A stretch of DNA of 27,740 bases. Source: Thiobacillus denitrificans. Its GTDB lineage: Bacteria; Pseudomonadota; Gammaproteobacteria; Burkholderiales; Thiobacillaceae. Position 1 is the stretch's first letter; each line of letters begins with the position of its first letter. The translations under genes and the position numbers were made by a program. The stretch covers positions 37,112 through 64,851 of the forward strand of contig DDRS01000041.1 of assembly GCA_002343685.1 (NCBI GenBank). The letters run 5' to 3'. The notes beneath the pieces were generated by a model that ran no database searches, was not told the origin of the DNA, and saw nothing but the letters and a program-made list of their open reading frames with translations. Below, one piece after another: positions 26,646-27,740 of this stretch.

Positions 26646-27740
<1,095 letters not shown>

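Overview
This window comes from a GC-rich proteobacterial chromosome, most likely a betaproteobacterium of the Nitrosomonadales/Thiobacillus type. The assignment is inferred from separate nuoC and nuoD genes, a DUF2818-type gene directly after nuoN, the secG / tRNA-Leu(GAG) / nuoA order, and pstSCAB next to ftsH-folP-glmM. It is core chromosome. I saw no insertion sequence, prophage, CRISPR array, toxin-antitoxin pair or defence island.

Left part, + strand (1-4185): the cytoplasmic end of a methyl-accepting chemotaxis protein, the complete mismatch-repair gene mutS, a small acidic ORF joined to mutS by an ATGA overlap, and a class I SAM-dependent methyltransferase. From about 4200 to the right edge all genes lie on the - strand. 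The two blocks converge at a shared hairpin at about 4177-4196.

Middle (4215-19050, read right to left): all 14 subunits of respiratory complex I, nuoA to nuoN, tightly packed. They are followed by a small DUF2818-like membrane protein and a small S4-type RNA-binding protein. A good sigma70-like promoter with an AT-rich palindrome just upstream of the -35 box lies before nuoA. NuoG lacks the cysteine ligands of the extra N7 iron-sulfur cluster found in some bacteria.

Right part (19212-27740, - strand, in transcription order): ftsH (cut by the window edge), folP, glmM, the phosphate transporter operon pstSCAB, tpiA, secG and tRNA-Leu(GAG). A candidate Pho box precedes pstS. An intrinsic terminator closes ftsH, and its T tract runs straight into the folP start codon. 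The order resembles the conserved ftsH-folP-glmM-(tpiA)-secG-tRNA-Leu cluster of other proteobacteria, with pstSCAB inserted and the nuo operon placed after it.

Functions present: NADH oxidation and proton pumping (nuo), protein export (secG), glycolysis (tpiA), phosphate uptake (pst), cell-wall precursor synthesis (glmM), folate synthesis (folP), membrane proteolysis (ftsH) and mismatch repair (mutS). I did not find a convincing new multi-gene system. The items most worth checking are the small ORF coupled to mutS, the two small genes at the end of nuo, the terminator/start-codon junction at folP, and the regulatory hairpins in pst.
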